Source: Acinetobacter terrae | GTDB taxonomy: Bacteria > Pseudomonadota > Gammaproteobacteria > Pseudomonadales > Moraxellaceae | Length of the DNA: 64,000 bases | Direction of reading: 5' to 3' | Assembly (NCBI RefSeq): GCF_013004375.1 | Contig: NZ_JABERI010000016.1 | Span: 1 to 64,000, forward strand | In this document: in pieces, positions 43,572 through 53,239 of the stretch | Position numbering within the stretch: the stretch's first letter is position 1 | How the letters are laid out: each line of letters begins with the position of its first letter | The notes under the pieces: model-generated | What the model saw: only the letters and a program-made list of their open reading frames with translations | The model's database searches: none | Told to the model about the DNA's origin: nothing | Program-made: the position numbers and the translations under genes

Positions 43572-45269
43572 ATGCAGAATTCGATGGAAAACATGAAAAT
43601 GCCAGTTCCAGCCCAAGCCGTCAGACATAGACTTTTAAATACTTTTTTCTCACGATACTCAGTCTGGTTTAGCTGTATTTTTATTACCTTAACGATTAGC
43701 TGGTTTCGTATTATCTATGAGCCTCAATCTATTCATTATTTTCTTTCAGATCCCTTTCTGAATTCTTTATGGCTGATTTCAGGAATCCTTACACTGGTTG
43801 GCGTATATGATATCTTGCAAAGCCAACATTCAATTCTAAAAAATTATCCCATCATTGGACATTTCCGCTTTATTTTCGAAGATTTCCGTCCTGAAATTCG
43901 TCAATATTTTATTGAATCTGATCAAGATGCCCTGCCATTTTCACGCATGCAACGCAGCCTGGTCTACCGGCGGGCAAAGAATGAAAATGCAGACAAACCC
44001 TTTGGTTCTATTATTGACGTCTATCAGCAAGACTATCGTTTTATCACTCATTCCATTACGCCATGCAAGCCTGCTGACCCTGAAAGTTTTCGTATTCAGA
44101 TTGGTAATCATCAATGTCAGCAACCCTATAGTGCTTCCATCATGAATATTTCCGCCCTGAGTTTTGGCAGCCTCAGTGCCAATGCCATTCGTGCTTTAAA
44201 TCTGGGTGCGAAAATGGGCAATTTTTACCATGACACAGGTGAAGGCAGCATTAGTCCTTATCATCTGGAAAATGGTGGCGATATTGTCTGGGAACTGGGC
44301 AGTGGCTACTTTGGCTGTCGTACGCTGGATGGCCAGTTTGATCCGGAAAAATTTACCCGACAAGCCCAGTTAGCACAAATCAAAATGATTGAAATCAAGT
44401 TATCGCAAGGGGCAAAACCCGGGCATGGCGGTATTTTACCTAAAAGCAAGATTTCAGCAGAAATTGCCCAAATTCGTGGCGTGAGTCGTGATCATGACTG
44501 TGTATCCCCTTCGCAACATTCGACATTTAGCACCCCGATTGAAATGATGCATTTCATTCAGCGACTGCGTGAACTATCTGGCGGTAAACCGGTTGGATTC
44601 AAGCTTTGTATTGGTCAGCCCTGGCAATTTATGAGTATTGTTAAAGCCATGCTGGAAACCAAAATTGTGCCTGACTTTATTGTGGTCGATGGTTCTGAAG
44701 GAGGTAGCGGTGCCGCCCCGATTGAACTGATTGACCACGTGGGCACACCGTTACGAGAAGGCTTACTGTTTGTGCATAATACTTTGGTTGGTGCAGGCTT
44801 ACGCAATCAAATTAAAGTAGGTGCCAGTGGTAAAATTATTAGTGCATTTGATATTGCCAGCATCATGGCCATTGGAGCTGACTGGGTAAATTCGGCACGT
44901 GGTTTTATGTTCGCTGTCGGTTGTATACAGGCGCAAAGCTGTCATACCAACCAATGCCCGGTCGGAGTAGCCACCCAAGATCAAGAGCGTCAAATGGCCC
45001 TGCATGTTCCAACCAAGGCAGTTCGTGTATTGAATTTTCAAAAAAATACCCTGCGCGCCTTATCCGAAATGATTGCAGCGGCTGGACTAAAACACCCAGC
45101 TGATATTAAGGCCCATCATTTAGCACAACGCATTAACGACAGGGAAATTAAAAACTATAAGCAATTACACTTCTGGTTAAAAGACGGTGAATTACTCAGC
45201 AGCGAAGCGAAACATAGCGAAAACTTTTATTCTCAGATGTGGCATTTAGCCCACGCAGAGAAATTTTAA
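43572..45269 (+). CDS. FMN-binding glutamate-synthase-family protein (stand-alone)
   Basis: A 565-residue protein with two N-terminal membrane helices (about residues 32-50 and 68-85) and a large domain like the FMN/iron-sulfur part of glutamate synthase. Marks are ASIMNISALSFGSLSANAIRALN, HDTGEGSISPYHLE, GAKPGHGGILP (FMN loop), DGSEGGSGAAP, and the Cys cluster CIQAQSCHTNQCPVGVAT, matching the 3Fe-4S ligands. It lacks the glutaminase and beta-helix domains of GltB, so ammonia must come from elsewhere or the reaction differs. Function in this family is unproven. A GltD partner is not adjacent. Confidence 0.88.
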   Translation: MQNSMENMKMPVPAQAVRHRLLNTFFSRYSVWFSCIFITLTISWFRIIYEPQSIHYFLSDPFLNSLWLISGILTLVGVYDILQSQHSILKNYPIIGHFRFIFEDFRPEIRQYFIESDQDALPFSRMQRSLVYRRAKNENADKPFGSIIDVYQQDYRFITHSITPCKPADPESFRIQIGNHQCQQPYSASIMNISALSFGSLSANAIRALNLGAKMGNFYHDTGEGSISPYHLENGGDIVWELGSGYFGCRTLDGQFDPEKFTRQAQLAQIKMIEIKLSQGAKPGHGGILPKSKISAEIAQIRGVSRDHDCVSPSQHSTFSTPIEMMHFIQRLRELSGGKPVGFKLCIGQPWQFMSIVKAMLETKIVPDFIVVDGSEGGSGAAPIELIDHVGTPLREGLLFVHNTLVGAGLRNQIKVGASGKIISAFDIASIMAIGADWVNSARGFMFAVGCIQAQSCHTNQCPVGVATQDQERQMALHVPTKAVRVLNFQKNTLRALSEMIAAAGLKHPADIKAHHLAQRINDREIKNYKQLHFWLKDGELLSSEAKHSENFYSQMWHLAHAEKF

Positions 45270-45309
45270 TCAACGACATAAACCAAAAAAGAAGCACATT
45301 TTTTTCAAT

Positions 45310-45336
45310 AAAAAAGAGGTCAATATGACCTCTCTT
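45310..45336. terminator. Bidirectional terminator
   Basis: AGAGGTCA (45315-45322) ATA TGACCTCT (45326-45333). On the minus strand it is followed by TTTTTT, so it mainly ends the convergent hydrolase operon. Confidence 0.8.
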
Positions 45337-45357
45337 CTACGTTGATTAAATAGAAAA

Positions 45358-46401
45358 TCAATAATAACCATCTGAACTTTGGGCATGTAAAAATGCTGGA
45401 ATTAAACCCGTTAATGCCGCACGAATATCAGCGCGTTCATTAATTAACTGATGCGAACCTTCTTCCAGCATTAATAAGGTTTGTAGCCGAAACTTACGAC
45501 GAATAAACTCAATGTTATAACGCCAGTCCACGGTCTGATCTTGCGCACCTTGCGCCAACCATACAGGAATACGACATGCAGGACGTGCTTCCATCTCCTG
45601 CATCCATTTGGACATGGCTAGAATCCAGTCCATGCCCATCATACGAGGCTGTAAGGGATCTTTTAAACGCACAAAGCGTAGAAACTCTGGATTGTGGTTA
45701 TTACGTCTAAAATGACGTGGTACTTGACGCTTGATGCGGCGAATAATGCCCAAACCTACAGAATTATGCCACCAGGCCGATTTCGCCGGTCGAATCAGTG
45801 GAGAAAGTAATAAAACCCGCTCCACGTATGGATTTTCACGGCGTTCCGCAAACTCCAGTAAATGATGCAGCAAAATGGCACCACCGGTACTTTGTCCAAT
45901 TCCCAACCATGGTTTAGGCAGTTGACTGGCATTTTTAACATAGTGATAAACAGCGTGCAAAACCTGCTGATAATGGTCAAAGTTCTTAATGTTCGCAGGT
46001 GAGCCATCACTTAAACCATGACCGGGCAAATCATAGGTGATGACACTAAAACCCTGTTCCAGTAATTCGCGAATAATCGGCTGATAAATACCACTATGTT
46101 CCAAATAGCCATGCAATAAAAACACGGTTCCGCGTATTTTATTAAAAGCAATATTGGCTAAATTGGGTTGGAATACCTGTACATGCAATTTGAATAAAGG
46201 CATTTGTACATAGCCTTGCCAATGCTCACAATCCAGTAAATGCATACCATATAATTTACGATAAGCCTGAATCTCCACTGAAGGTTGATAAGGCTTATTC
46301 AGGTTTAAGGCTTCAAGCAATTGAGGTGTGGTTTCACGACTTGGAACCGGCAAATCCAGCTGTTTTAAAATACTGGGATTTAAAAATGGGATATCTGGCA
46401 T
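45358..46401 (-). CDS. Alpha/beta hydrolase, monoacylglycerol-lipase/lysophospholipase-like
   Basis: A 347-residue alpha/beta-fold serine hydrolase. VFLLHGYLEHSGIY gives the oxyanion loop, IGQSTGG (about residue 168) the nucleophile elbow with Ser, QDQTVDWR a likely catalytic Asp region and EEGSHQLINE the catalytic His. The pattern fits the hydrolase_4 group with lysophospholipases and monoglyceride lipases. The ATG at 46401 shares ATGA with the stop of the upstream gene and has GGGAGG in front, so the six-residue upstream extension is rejected. Last gene of a four-gene operon. Confidence 0.88.
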   Translation of the reverse strand: MPDIPFLNPSILKQLDLPVPSRETTPQLLEALNLNKPYQPSVEIQAYRKLYGMHLLDCEHWQGYVQMPLFKLHVQVFQPNLANIAFNKIRGTVFLLHGYLEHSGIYQPIIRELLEQGFSVITYDLPGHGLSDGSPANIKNFDHYQQVLHAVYHYVKNASQLPKPWLGIGQSTGGAILLHHLLEFAERRENPYVERVLLLSPLIRPAKSAWWHNSVGLGIIRRIKRQVPRHFRRNNHNPEFLRFVRLKDPLQPRMMGMDWILAMSKWMQEMEARPACRIPVWLAQGAQDQTVDWRYNIEFIRRKFRLQTLLMLEEGSHQLINERADIRAALTGLIPAFLHAQSSDGYY

Positions 46402-47528
46402 CAAGGCACCTCCCGGCAATCACTGGAACCAAACCAGACATCACGAATCGTGGCTAACATTTCATAATTTGCACGGCGGCTATGATCATAATTTCGCTCA
46501 CTTGGACGCCAGCGTGTCAGATGTGTCGGCATGGGCGCTTCAACAGGCATAGTTTCAATACCATTTAAGGCAAATAAACGACGCGTACGCGGCATATGAT
46601 AACGATCGGTAATTAAAATCACTCTCGGTGCTCCACCTTTTTTTTGCAATAACAACGAGCTAAAACGCGAGTTTTCGCAGGTATTCATGCTTCGATCTTC
46701 CAGCAATTTCGCATCCACATCATGTTCTTTCAACCAGCGCTGCATATAAGGTGCTTCCACACCACTCAGTACGATCGGGAGTTTATATTCTTTTTCAATG
46801 GCTAAAGTTTTTTCTAAACGCAGCCGTGTGTAGTCATTCACCACAATATCTTTGCCGTTTTTATCCAAAGTGAGTCCGCCACCCAAGACCACAATCGCAT
46901 AAGGTTTTGAACTTTGTAGCTGAGGTTGTTCATTCTGTTCGTGAATTAATGCAATATCTTGATAAATGGTTTCATCGACAGGTTCTTGAGCGACCAGTTC
47001 CTGTTCAATTTCATGTGTGCGAAGAAATTCTACATATTTTTCCATCAACGCTTTATTTTCAGTACTGTTCAAGTCCAACAAATCTTTAACTGTTTGAGCG
47101 GGATCTTCCTGTTCTATCTCTTCATCTACCGGTTTTGCAAGCAAGGGAATACGTGGTTTTTCCTGATCATCATTTTCCTCCTGTTGCGCTTCTTCAATCA
47201 TTTGTTGCAAGGCTTTATAACGTGCCTGAATCACAGTCAAATTCTGCGAATTATGGTTTTGGATCGCTTCTTCCATCAACTTTAAATAGGCTTGTCGAGC
47301 AATCCATAACTTAGAACCCGGCTCCAGATTTTCATGTTCGCTCAATGCAGCCATTTGTTGACTTTTCGCAGCCACTTGATTGACTTCAACAGGAACAAAA
47401 CTATTCAGAGCTTTTACCACCCAGCCTGAATAAAATGGCGAATAAATCAAAACCATGAAACAGCCGAAAAGAACAAATAACACCGATGCTATTTGTACCA
47501 ATCGAACCATCCAATGCGATTTCGCCAT
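46401..47528 (-). CDS. ElyC/SanA/YdcF-family (DUF218) membrane-anchored protein
   Basis: A 375-residue protein. An N-terminal membrane helix (about residues 9-30) is followed by an acidic, coiled-coil-like region rich in Glu/Gln (about 60-200), then a DUF218 domain: AIVVLGGGLTL, YTRLRLEKTLAI, LPIVLSGVEAPY, NTCENS and ILITDRYHMPRTRRLF. ElyC and SanA act at the envelope in peptidoglycan and lipid-carrier homeostasis, which fits the murB next door. The long acidic insert before the domain is unusual. It starts 7 bases after the murB stop. Confidence 0.87.
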   Translation of the reverse strand: MAKSHWMVRLVQIASVLFVLFGCFMVLIYSPFYSGWVVKALNSFVPVEVNQVAAKSQQMAALSEHENLEPGSKLWIARQAYLKLMEEAIQNHNSQNLTVIQARYKALQQMIEEAQQEENDDQEKPRIPLLAKPVDEEIEQEDPAQTVKDLLDLNSTENKALMEKYVEFLRTHEIEQELVAQEPVDETIYQDIALIHEQNEQPQLQSSKPYAIVVLGGGLTLDKNGKDIVVNDYTRLRLEKTLAIEKEYKLPIVLSGVEAPYMQRWLKEHDVDAKLLEDRSMNTCENSRFSSLLLQKKGGAPRVILITDRYHMPRTRRLFALNGIETMPVEAPMPTHLTRWRPSERNYDHSRRANYEMLATIRDVWFGSSDCREVP

Positions 47529-47535
47529 AATTTTC

Positions 47536-48570
47536 TTATTCCAAATGTGAACGAATTAAACCGGCTTCATCAAACAGTACCGGTTCAGGTTCTAATAAAA
47601 TGTTAAATTTTTGCTGCACATCGTGTTGTACGGCATGATAAGTGGCTTTCACATCAGCCAAAGTTGCCTGGTCATAATTCACCAAAACCAGGGCTTGTTT
47701 ATGGAACATACCCACCATACCTAGCTGCTTACCTTTCCAACCCGATTGATCAATCAACCAGCCTGCTGCAATTTTAACGCCACCTTTCGCTTGAGGGTAA
47801 TGGGGCAAATTCGGAAATGATAGTGCTAAATAGTCATAAAGCTGTTCTGAAATCACCGGATTTTTAAAGAAACTTCCCACATTGGGATATTCTTTTGGAT
47901 CTGGCAACTTACTTTGACGGATTTGAATCACTTGCTTTTGCAAGTTTTCAGCGGTTTGCTCATCACCTACTGCTTGCTTGAGATCACCATAATTCAACAT
48001 TAGATTCGCGTGTTTAAGCAATTTAAAAGTCACATGAGTAATCACAAAACGATTCGGATCATCTTTAAAAATACTATGTCGATATGAAAAATCACAGTCT
48101 ACAGCCAGAATAGTACTGAATTTTTCTAATTGGCGATCATAAACCTGAACCGATTCAATAAACTCACCGGCTTCAACGCCATAAGCCCCAATATTTTGTA
48201 CTGGAGACGCACCGACTAAACCCGGAATAAGAGCCAAATTTTGTAAGCCATACAGATTTTGCTCTGTGGTCCACAAAACGAAGTCATGCCATATTTGACC
48301 TGCACCCACACGAACAGTCTTGCTGTGTTCATCTTCAGCAAGATATTCAATACCCTGAATATCCATATGCAGCACCAGCGCATGAATATGTTCAGGCAAT
48401 AACATATTGCTACCACCAGACAGAATCAGAACATTTAACTGTTGTTGCTTGGCATAATTTAGGGCATCCACCAACTCTTGTTGCGATTGGATTTTAATGT
48501 AATGTGATGCAGTCGCATCAAGACTTAAGGTATTAAAAGGCTTAAGTTGAATTTGAGTTTGAATATTCAT
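47536..48570 (-). CDS. murB: UDP-N-acetylenolpyruvoylglucosamine reductase
   Basis: A 344-residue FAD enzyme of type I MurB that reduces UDP-GlcNAc-enolpyruvate to UDP-MurNAc with NADPH. The FAD-binding part has [21 protein letters not shown] (about residue 48) and [21 protein letters not shown]. The catalytic serine region is [10 protein letters not shown] (about residue 229) and the final acidic residue lies near [15 protein letters not shown] precedes the ATG. It lies in an operon behind a low-molecular-weight tyrosine phosphatase gene, with a 12-base gap. Confidence 0.96.
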   Translation of the reverse strand: MNIQTQIQLKPFNTLSLDATASHYIKIQSQQELVDALNYAKQQQLNVLILSGGSNMLLPEHIHALVLHMDIQGIEYLAEDEHSKTVRVGAGQIWHDFVLWTTEQNLYGLQNLALIPGLVGASPVQNIGAYGVEAGEFIESVQVYDRQLEKFSTILAVDCDFSYRHSIFKDDPNRFVITHVTFKLLKHANLMLNYGDLKQAVGDEQTAENLQKQVIQIRQSKLPDPKEYPNVGSFFKNPVISEQLYDYLALSFPNLPHYPQAKGGVKIAAGWLIDQSGWKGKQLGMVGMFHKQALVLVNYDQATLADVKATYHAVQHDVQQKFNILLEPEPVLFDEAGLIRSHLE

Positions 48571-48582
48571 GTGCTTAAACCT

Positions 48583-49107
48583 TTATTTCACATCGATCTG
48601 TTGTTTAAACTGTTGTTTGAAAATAGTGACCCACGCCAAACTACTCGATTCACACTGATCGAGTACACGCTCAAAACCCTCTACACCGCCATAATATGGG
48701 TCTGGTAAAGCTTGTTTGAGATAAATTTGATCGTATTCACTCATCAATGCAATTTTTGCCCGAATCTGACCTGTTCCATATTCTATATGTACCTGTTCTG
48801 AAAGAGCCTGAATATTAAATAAATTTTCATGATCCATCGCCAAAATCAGATCAAATTCAATGAAATCTTGAGGCTTTAATTGGCGCGCACGCAGGGCTGA
48901 TAAATCATAACCACGCTTTAAAGCATGTTTCTGGCTACGTTCATCGGGCGCTTTTCCGGGATGATAATTACTGGTTCCCGCTGAATCAATCACAATATTG
49001 AGCTGATGTTCATCACAAAAATGTCTAAGCACAACTTCTGCCGTAGGAGAGCGACAAATATTTCCTAAACACACACATAACACCTTATATGGCGTTTTGG
49101 ATGACAT
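48583..49107 (-). CDS. Low-molecular-weight protein tyrosine phosphatase
   Basis: A 174-residue phosphatase. The P-loop VCLGNICRSPTAE (Cys and Arg of CX5R, about residues 12-19) is near the N-terminus, as usual, and the general-acid Asp lies in PDPYYGG (about residue 137). Such enzymes dephosphorylate tyrosine kinases of capsule synthesis (Wzb type), but this gene is in an operon with murB rather than a capsule locus, so its substrate is unclear. GAGG precedes the ATG. Confidence 0.93.
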   Translation of the reverse strand: MSSKTPYKVLCVCLGNICRSPTAEVVLRHFCDEHQLNIVIDSAGTSNYHPGKAPDERSQKHALKRGYDLSALRARQLKPQDFIEFDLILAMDHENLFNIQALSEQVHIEYGTGQIRAKIALMSEYDQIYLKQALPDPYYGGVEGFERVLDQCESSSLAWVTIFKQQFKQQIDVK

Positions 49108-49223
49108 AACAACCTCGATAACTGCTTTATTTTCAGGTGTCTTATGTTAAGTTATTTATGGGATGAATCCTATAGAACGCTAAAACAATAATCTTGAATT
49201 TGATATCAAAAAGGATGCAATAG

Positions 49224-50384
49224 ATGAGCCATTTTCAATTCCAGACCGTCTCGAATATTATTTCAGGGCTCGGCTCGATCTATGAGTTAAAGCAATTGTT
49301 GCAACAGCAGCCCTATAAAAAACTATTATTGGTCACCGATGCTGGAATGATTAAGCAACAATTACACTTACCGATTATTGAAATTTTGGAGATGATTCGG
49401 CTTGATTATGTCATTTATTCTAGCGTTCAAGCAGATCCTCCCGAACATATTGTTCTAGAAGCGGTTCAATTCGCAAAAAATGCAAAAATCGATATCGTTT
49501 TAGGTTTTGGTGGCGGAAGTTCTCTAGATGTCGCGAAAGTGATCGCCATTTTGGCACATCCTGAGCAACAGCAAACTTTGCAAGATTTATATGGCGTAAA
49601 TAATGTTAAAAATCCACGACTGCCGTTATTTTTAGTTCCCACTACGGCAGGTACGGGTTCTGAAGTGACCCCTATTTCTATTGTCACCACAGGTGAAACC
49701 ACAAAAACTGGCATCGTCTCTCCGGTGTTATTTGCAGATGTCGCCATTTTAGATGCGACTTTTACTCAAAACTTGCCTGCACATATTACGGCTGCTACCG
49801 GCATAGATGCGATGGTGCATGCGATTGAAGCCTACACATCAAAAATAAAAAAGAATCCCTATGCCGATATGTTGGCCAAACAGGCGCTCAGATTACTGAA
49901 TAAAAACTTAAGCTTAGTCTTGACGGATGGACAGAATTTAGAGGCACGTCAAAATATGCTGGTCGGTTCAATGCTTGCCGGTCAAGCCTTTGCCAATGCA
50001 CCTGTCGCTGCGGTACATGCACTGGCTTATCCGCTAGGTGGACATTTCCATATTTCGCATGGTCATAGCAATGCCTTGGTCTTGACTGAGGTTTTAAAAT
50101 TTAATGCGCCCAAGGCAAAGCAACTCTATGCTGAATTGATGTGCTGGTTGGATCCCAAAAGTACCGGCAGCACTGATGGTTTATGCGATTTATTTATTGA
50201 TCATATGCAGAATCATTTAGATAAAAGCGGTTTGATTTTAAAACTGAAAGATTTAAATGTTCCGGAAAATAAGCTTGAGCAATTAGCCAATGATGCCATG
50301 TTGCAAACCCGACTTTTACAAAATAATCCGCGTGAACTCCAATTGCAGGATGCCCGAAAAATTTATGAAGCTATTTATGCATAA
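49224..50384 (+). CDS. Iron-containing alcohol dehydrogenase
   Basis: A 386-residue group III (iron-type) NAD(P)-dependent alcohol dehydrogenase. The nucleotide-binding stretch is VLGFGGGSSLDVAKVIA (about residues 92-108), followed by PTTAGTGSEVTPI, and metal ligands in GIDAMVHAIEAYTS and AVHALAYPLGGHFHISHGHSNAL (His residues about 266-281). AAGGA lies before the ATG. No coenzyme-A-linked aldehyde dehydrogenase or microcompartment gene is nearby, so the physiological substrate is not evident. Confidence 0.93.
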   Translation: MSHFQFQTVSNIISGLGSIYELKQLLQQQPYKKLLLVTDAGMIKQQLHLPIIEILEMIRLDYVIYSSVQADPPEHIVLEAVQFAKNAKIDIVLGFGGGSSLDVAKVIAILAHPEQQQTLQDLYGVNNVKNPRLPLFLVPTTAGTGSEVTPISIVTTGETTKTGIVSPVLFADVAILDATFTQNLPAHITAATGIDAMVHAIEAYTSKIKKNPYADMLAKQALRLLNKNLSLVLTDGQNLEARQNMLVGSMLAGQAFANAPVAAVHALAYPLGGHFHISHGHSNALVLTEVLKFNAPKAKQLYAELMCWLDPKSTGSTDGLCDLFIDHMQNHLDKSGLILKLKDLNVPENKLEQLANDAMLQTRLLQNNPRELQLQDARKIYEAIYA

Positions 50385-50570
50385 TTTGTTTTTGTTTATC
50401 TTCATATCATTTTTAAGCGATTTTTTATTGCAATCAAAAGATCGTATCAATAAAAACAATATCGCAAAGTCATTTGCTCGCCTGTAGATGACCTTGCTTT
50501 TACCCGCTTGCATTCATTTATTTTTAACAGTACAACTGAATATAAATGACCTGTAGAACATAAAATCACA

Positions 50571-51008
50571 ATGAAGCAAATACCAAAACAACGCGCTGAT
50601 TTTTCATACTTCTTACCCATTCAAACGCGATGGTCAGATAACGATATATATGGTCATGTCAACAATGTCACCTATTACAGTTATTTTGATACCGCAGCCA
50701 ATGCTTTATTGATTGAAAAGGCAGGCTTTGATATTCGATATTCTCCAGTCATTGGATTGGTCGTTGATTCGGCCTGCAGTTTTTTCCAAGAACTTTCTTA
50801 TCCTGAAATTATTGAGGTCGGCGTGGTGATTTCCAAACTTGGTAATTCATCCATGCAATACGATTTAGCAATTTTTAAACCGTTCCATGATGTCGCCTCT
50901 GCACAAGGTCATTTCGTACATGTCTTTGTGGATCGCCAGACAAGAAAAAGCACCCCGATTCCAATCGAAATGCGGGATGCTTTATCTCAATATTGTGTGA
51001 ATGAATAA
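50571..51008 (+). CDS. 4HBT-type acyl-CoA thioesterase
   Basis: A 145-residue hotdog-fold thioesterase. RWSDNDIYGHVNNVTYYSYFDTAAN (about residues 17-41) carries the catalytic Asp of the 4-hydroxybenzoyl-CoA thioesterase family in the DxxGHVNN pattern. The second half provides the beta-strands (SSMQYDLAIF, GHFVHVFVDR). Substrate chain length cannot be inferred. It converges on dnaX with only 2 bases between the stop codons and no terminator between them. Confidence 0.9.
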   Translation: MKQIPKQRADFSYFLPIQTRWSDNDIYGHVNNVTYYSYFDTAANALLIEKAGFDIRYSPVIGLVVDSACSFFQELSYPEIIEVGVVISKLGNSSMQYDLAIFKPFHDVASAQGHFVHVFVDRQTRKSTPIPIEMRDALSQYCVNE

Positions 51009-51010
51009 AC

Positions 51011-53104
51011 TTATTTGAGCTGGATATTCTGTATTTCAGCATCAAAGTTTTGCAGAATATCCTTCACTGCTGCTTCTGCATGAAGTAGCTCTGAAGCACG
51101 TGCATAGGCCTTTTCTTTACGTTGATTTTGCATGCTATATGGCGTGATTGCTTCAACTTCAGCATATTTGACCTGAAAATGCGTATTCGGCCATTCATTT
51201 TTTAATGCTTGTTCTAAGGTGTGTTGTAACTGATTTAACAACTGTTCATATTGCGGTGGAATATGGAATAATGATTCCCCATCAATCTGACCGGTCATCA
51301 CACCTTGTTGTGCCAGTTCCTGTACAGCAGGCGTTAAAGTGCTATTTCTAAACCAGTATTCCCACTTGTCTACCGTCCAATCACCTTCAAGCTGTTGAGG
51401 CGTTAGTCTTAAGATATCTTGTGGCATTAAGCCTGAATTTTGAGCTGATACAGTTTCAACAGCAACTCGCTTTTCTTCAAGACTCGGTTGTTCTAATTCA
51501 AGAACAGGCTCATCGACAACCTTGACTGCTGCAACTTTAGATACCGACTCAATCGGCATCTGTTCTTGGCTTAAGAATAAATCATCTTCTTGAACAGCTA
51601 CAACAATGCCATCTTGTGGTTTTATCGTTTCAGCTTCTACCGCATCATTTAACGGTGCGATTTCATCAAACAGGAAATCATCACTGCTTGCGTCTTCTTG
51701 ATCTGCGTTATCTGCTACAACATTAACATCATCATTCGATTCATCTAAATCAAACAATGCATCTTCTGATGCAGGATCAAATACAATTTGATCTGAGTTT
51801 GCTGTTGAATTCGGCTCTGTAACCTCAAGCATCGGTTCGTCCAAGAAATCATCTGAAGATGGTTCTTGAATTTGCGTACTTAACTGTGATTGAATTTCAG
51901 CAACAGGTGCTTGATATTCGTCAACGTGTAGTTGTGCATTTTGGACAGGTGCCTGAGCGGTGATCTGTGGCGCTTGTTGCTGAACCTGCTGTGGTGCAGA
52001 TACCAAAACTTCATTCGGTTGTAATGGACGGAACGCGAGTAAGCGTAACACGCACATCTCAAAACCTTGCTCTTGTGTCACCGCAAGTTGCAAATCCGCA
52101 CGGCCTTTACAAGCCACCTGATAATACAGTTGTAAATCTTGTGCTGAAATCAGCTGCGATAATTGCATGATTTTTTTATTAATTTCAGCGCTATATTTCA
52201 GACTTAAATCTGGTAAATATTGCAGTAAAGCCAATTCATGCAAAGTGGAAATCAACTGATCTAAAACCAGTGAAACATCTAAAGCCTGTTGTCTAAATTG
52301 CATCAACAATTCGCTAACACGTTGCTTTTGATTTTGATGAATGGCTAAAACCAGATCATAAATAATGGTTCGGTCAATCAAGCCAAGCATTTCTTTGACA
52401 TCTTGATGCTGGATTGCGCCCTGACCATAAGCAATCGCCTGATCGGTTAAAGACAATGCATCACGCAATGAACCTTGTGCAGATTCAGCAATTTGCCAAA
52501 TTGCATCCTGTTCTGCCTGAATCTCTTCTTTCTGTAAAATATGCGTCAGATGTTCAGTAATTTCATCCACAGCAAGCGGACGCAAAGTAAATTGCAAACA
52601 ACGAGAAATGACGGTAATCGGAAGCTTTTGTGGATCGGTGGTCGCAAAAAGGAATTTGACGTGTTCAGGCGGTTCTTCTAATGTTTTCAGTAAGGCATTG
52701 AATGAATGCGTAGAAAGCATATGCACTTCATCGATTAAGTAAACCTTAAAACGACCTTGCGTTGGCGCATACGGAACGTTATCCAATAGTTCACGTGTAT
52801 CTTCAACTTTAGTACGTGATGCAGCATCAATTTCAATTAAATCGATAAAACGACCTTCATTGACCGCTTTACAGGTTGCGCACACTTCACACGGTGTAGA
52901 GGTTACACCCGTTTCACAGTTCAAGCACTTTGCCAAAATACGGGCAATCGTAGTTTTACCGACCCCACGTGTGCCAGTAAATAAATACGCATGGTGTAAA
53001 CGACCACGTTCTAAGGCACTGGTGAGCGCTCGTGACACATGGTTTTGTCCAACCAATTCAATAAAATTACGTGGACGATATTTACGCGCAAGTACTTGAT
53101 ACAT
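51011..53104 (-). CDS. dnaX: DNA polymerase III subunits gamma/tau
   Basis: A 697-residue clamp-loader ATPase. It starts MYQVLARKYRPRNFIELVGQ with Walker A GTRGVGKTTIARILAKCLNC (about residues 44-63), the four zinc cysteines directly after, Walker B LIDEVHML, and the sensor/lid ISRCLQF segment. An acidic linker rich in Asp/Glu/Gln spans about 370-560, followed by the tau C-terminal domain that binds the polymerase (PQDILRLTPQQLEGDWTVDKWEYWF). No A-AAA-AAG slippery heptamer is apparent near the linker, so a separate gamma by frameshifting is not supported. AAGGAG precedes the ATG. Confidence 0.96.
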   Translation of the reverse strand: MYQVLARKYRPRNFIELVGQNHVSRALTSALERGRLHHAYLFTGTRGVGKTTIARILAKCLNCETGVTSTPCEVCATCKAVNEGRFIDLIEIDAASRTKVEDTRELLDNVPYAPTQGRFKVYLIDEVHMLSTHSFNALLKTLEEPPEHVKFLFATTDPQKLPITVISRCLQFTLRPLAVDEITEHLTHILQKEEIQAEQDAIWQIAESAQGSLRDALSLTDQAIAYGQGAIQHQDVKEMLGLIDRTIIYDLVLAIHQNQKQRVSELLMQFRQQALDVSLVLDQLISTLHELALLQYLPDLSLKYSAEINKKIMQLSQLISAQDLQLYYQVACKGRADLQLAVTQEQGFEMCVLRLLAFRPLQPNEVLVSAPQQVQQQAPQITAQAPVQNAQLHVDEYQAPVAEIQSQLSTQIQEPSSDDFLDEPMLEVTEPNSTANSDQIVFDPASEDALFDLDESNDDVNVVADNADQEDASSDDFLFDEIAPLNDAVEAETIKPQDGIVVAVQEDDLFLSQEQMPIESVSKVAAVKVVDEPVLELEQPSLEEKRVAVETVSAQNSGLMPQDILRLTPQQLEGDWTVDKWEYWFRNSTLTPAVQELAQQGVMTGQIDGESLFHIPPQYEQLLNQLQHTLEQALKNEWPNTHFQVKYAEVEAITPYSMQNQRKEKAYARASELLHAEAAVKDILQNFDAEIQNIQLK

Positions 53105-53239
53105 GTATGCTCCTTTTTACAGGTCTAAGCATACTGTTTTTTTGAGTAAGAGTGAATGAACAATCTGCAAAAGCTTTCAATCAAATACGAGATAAGTAGA
53201 ACTATTTTTTCGATTTTGCCATAACTTAAAGAAAATGGA

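Noticed and set aside
51011..53104. Programmed frameshift in dnaX making a gamma subunit
   Set aside because: No A-AAA-AAG-type slippery heptamer with a following hairpin was seen near the domain boundary.
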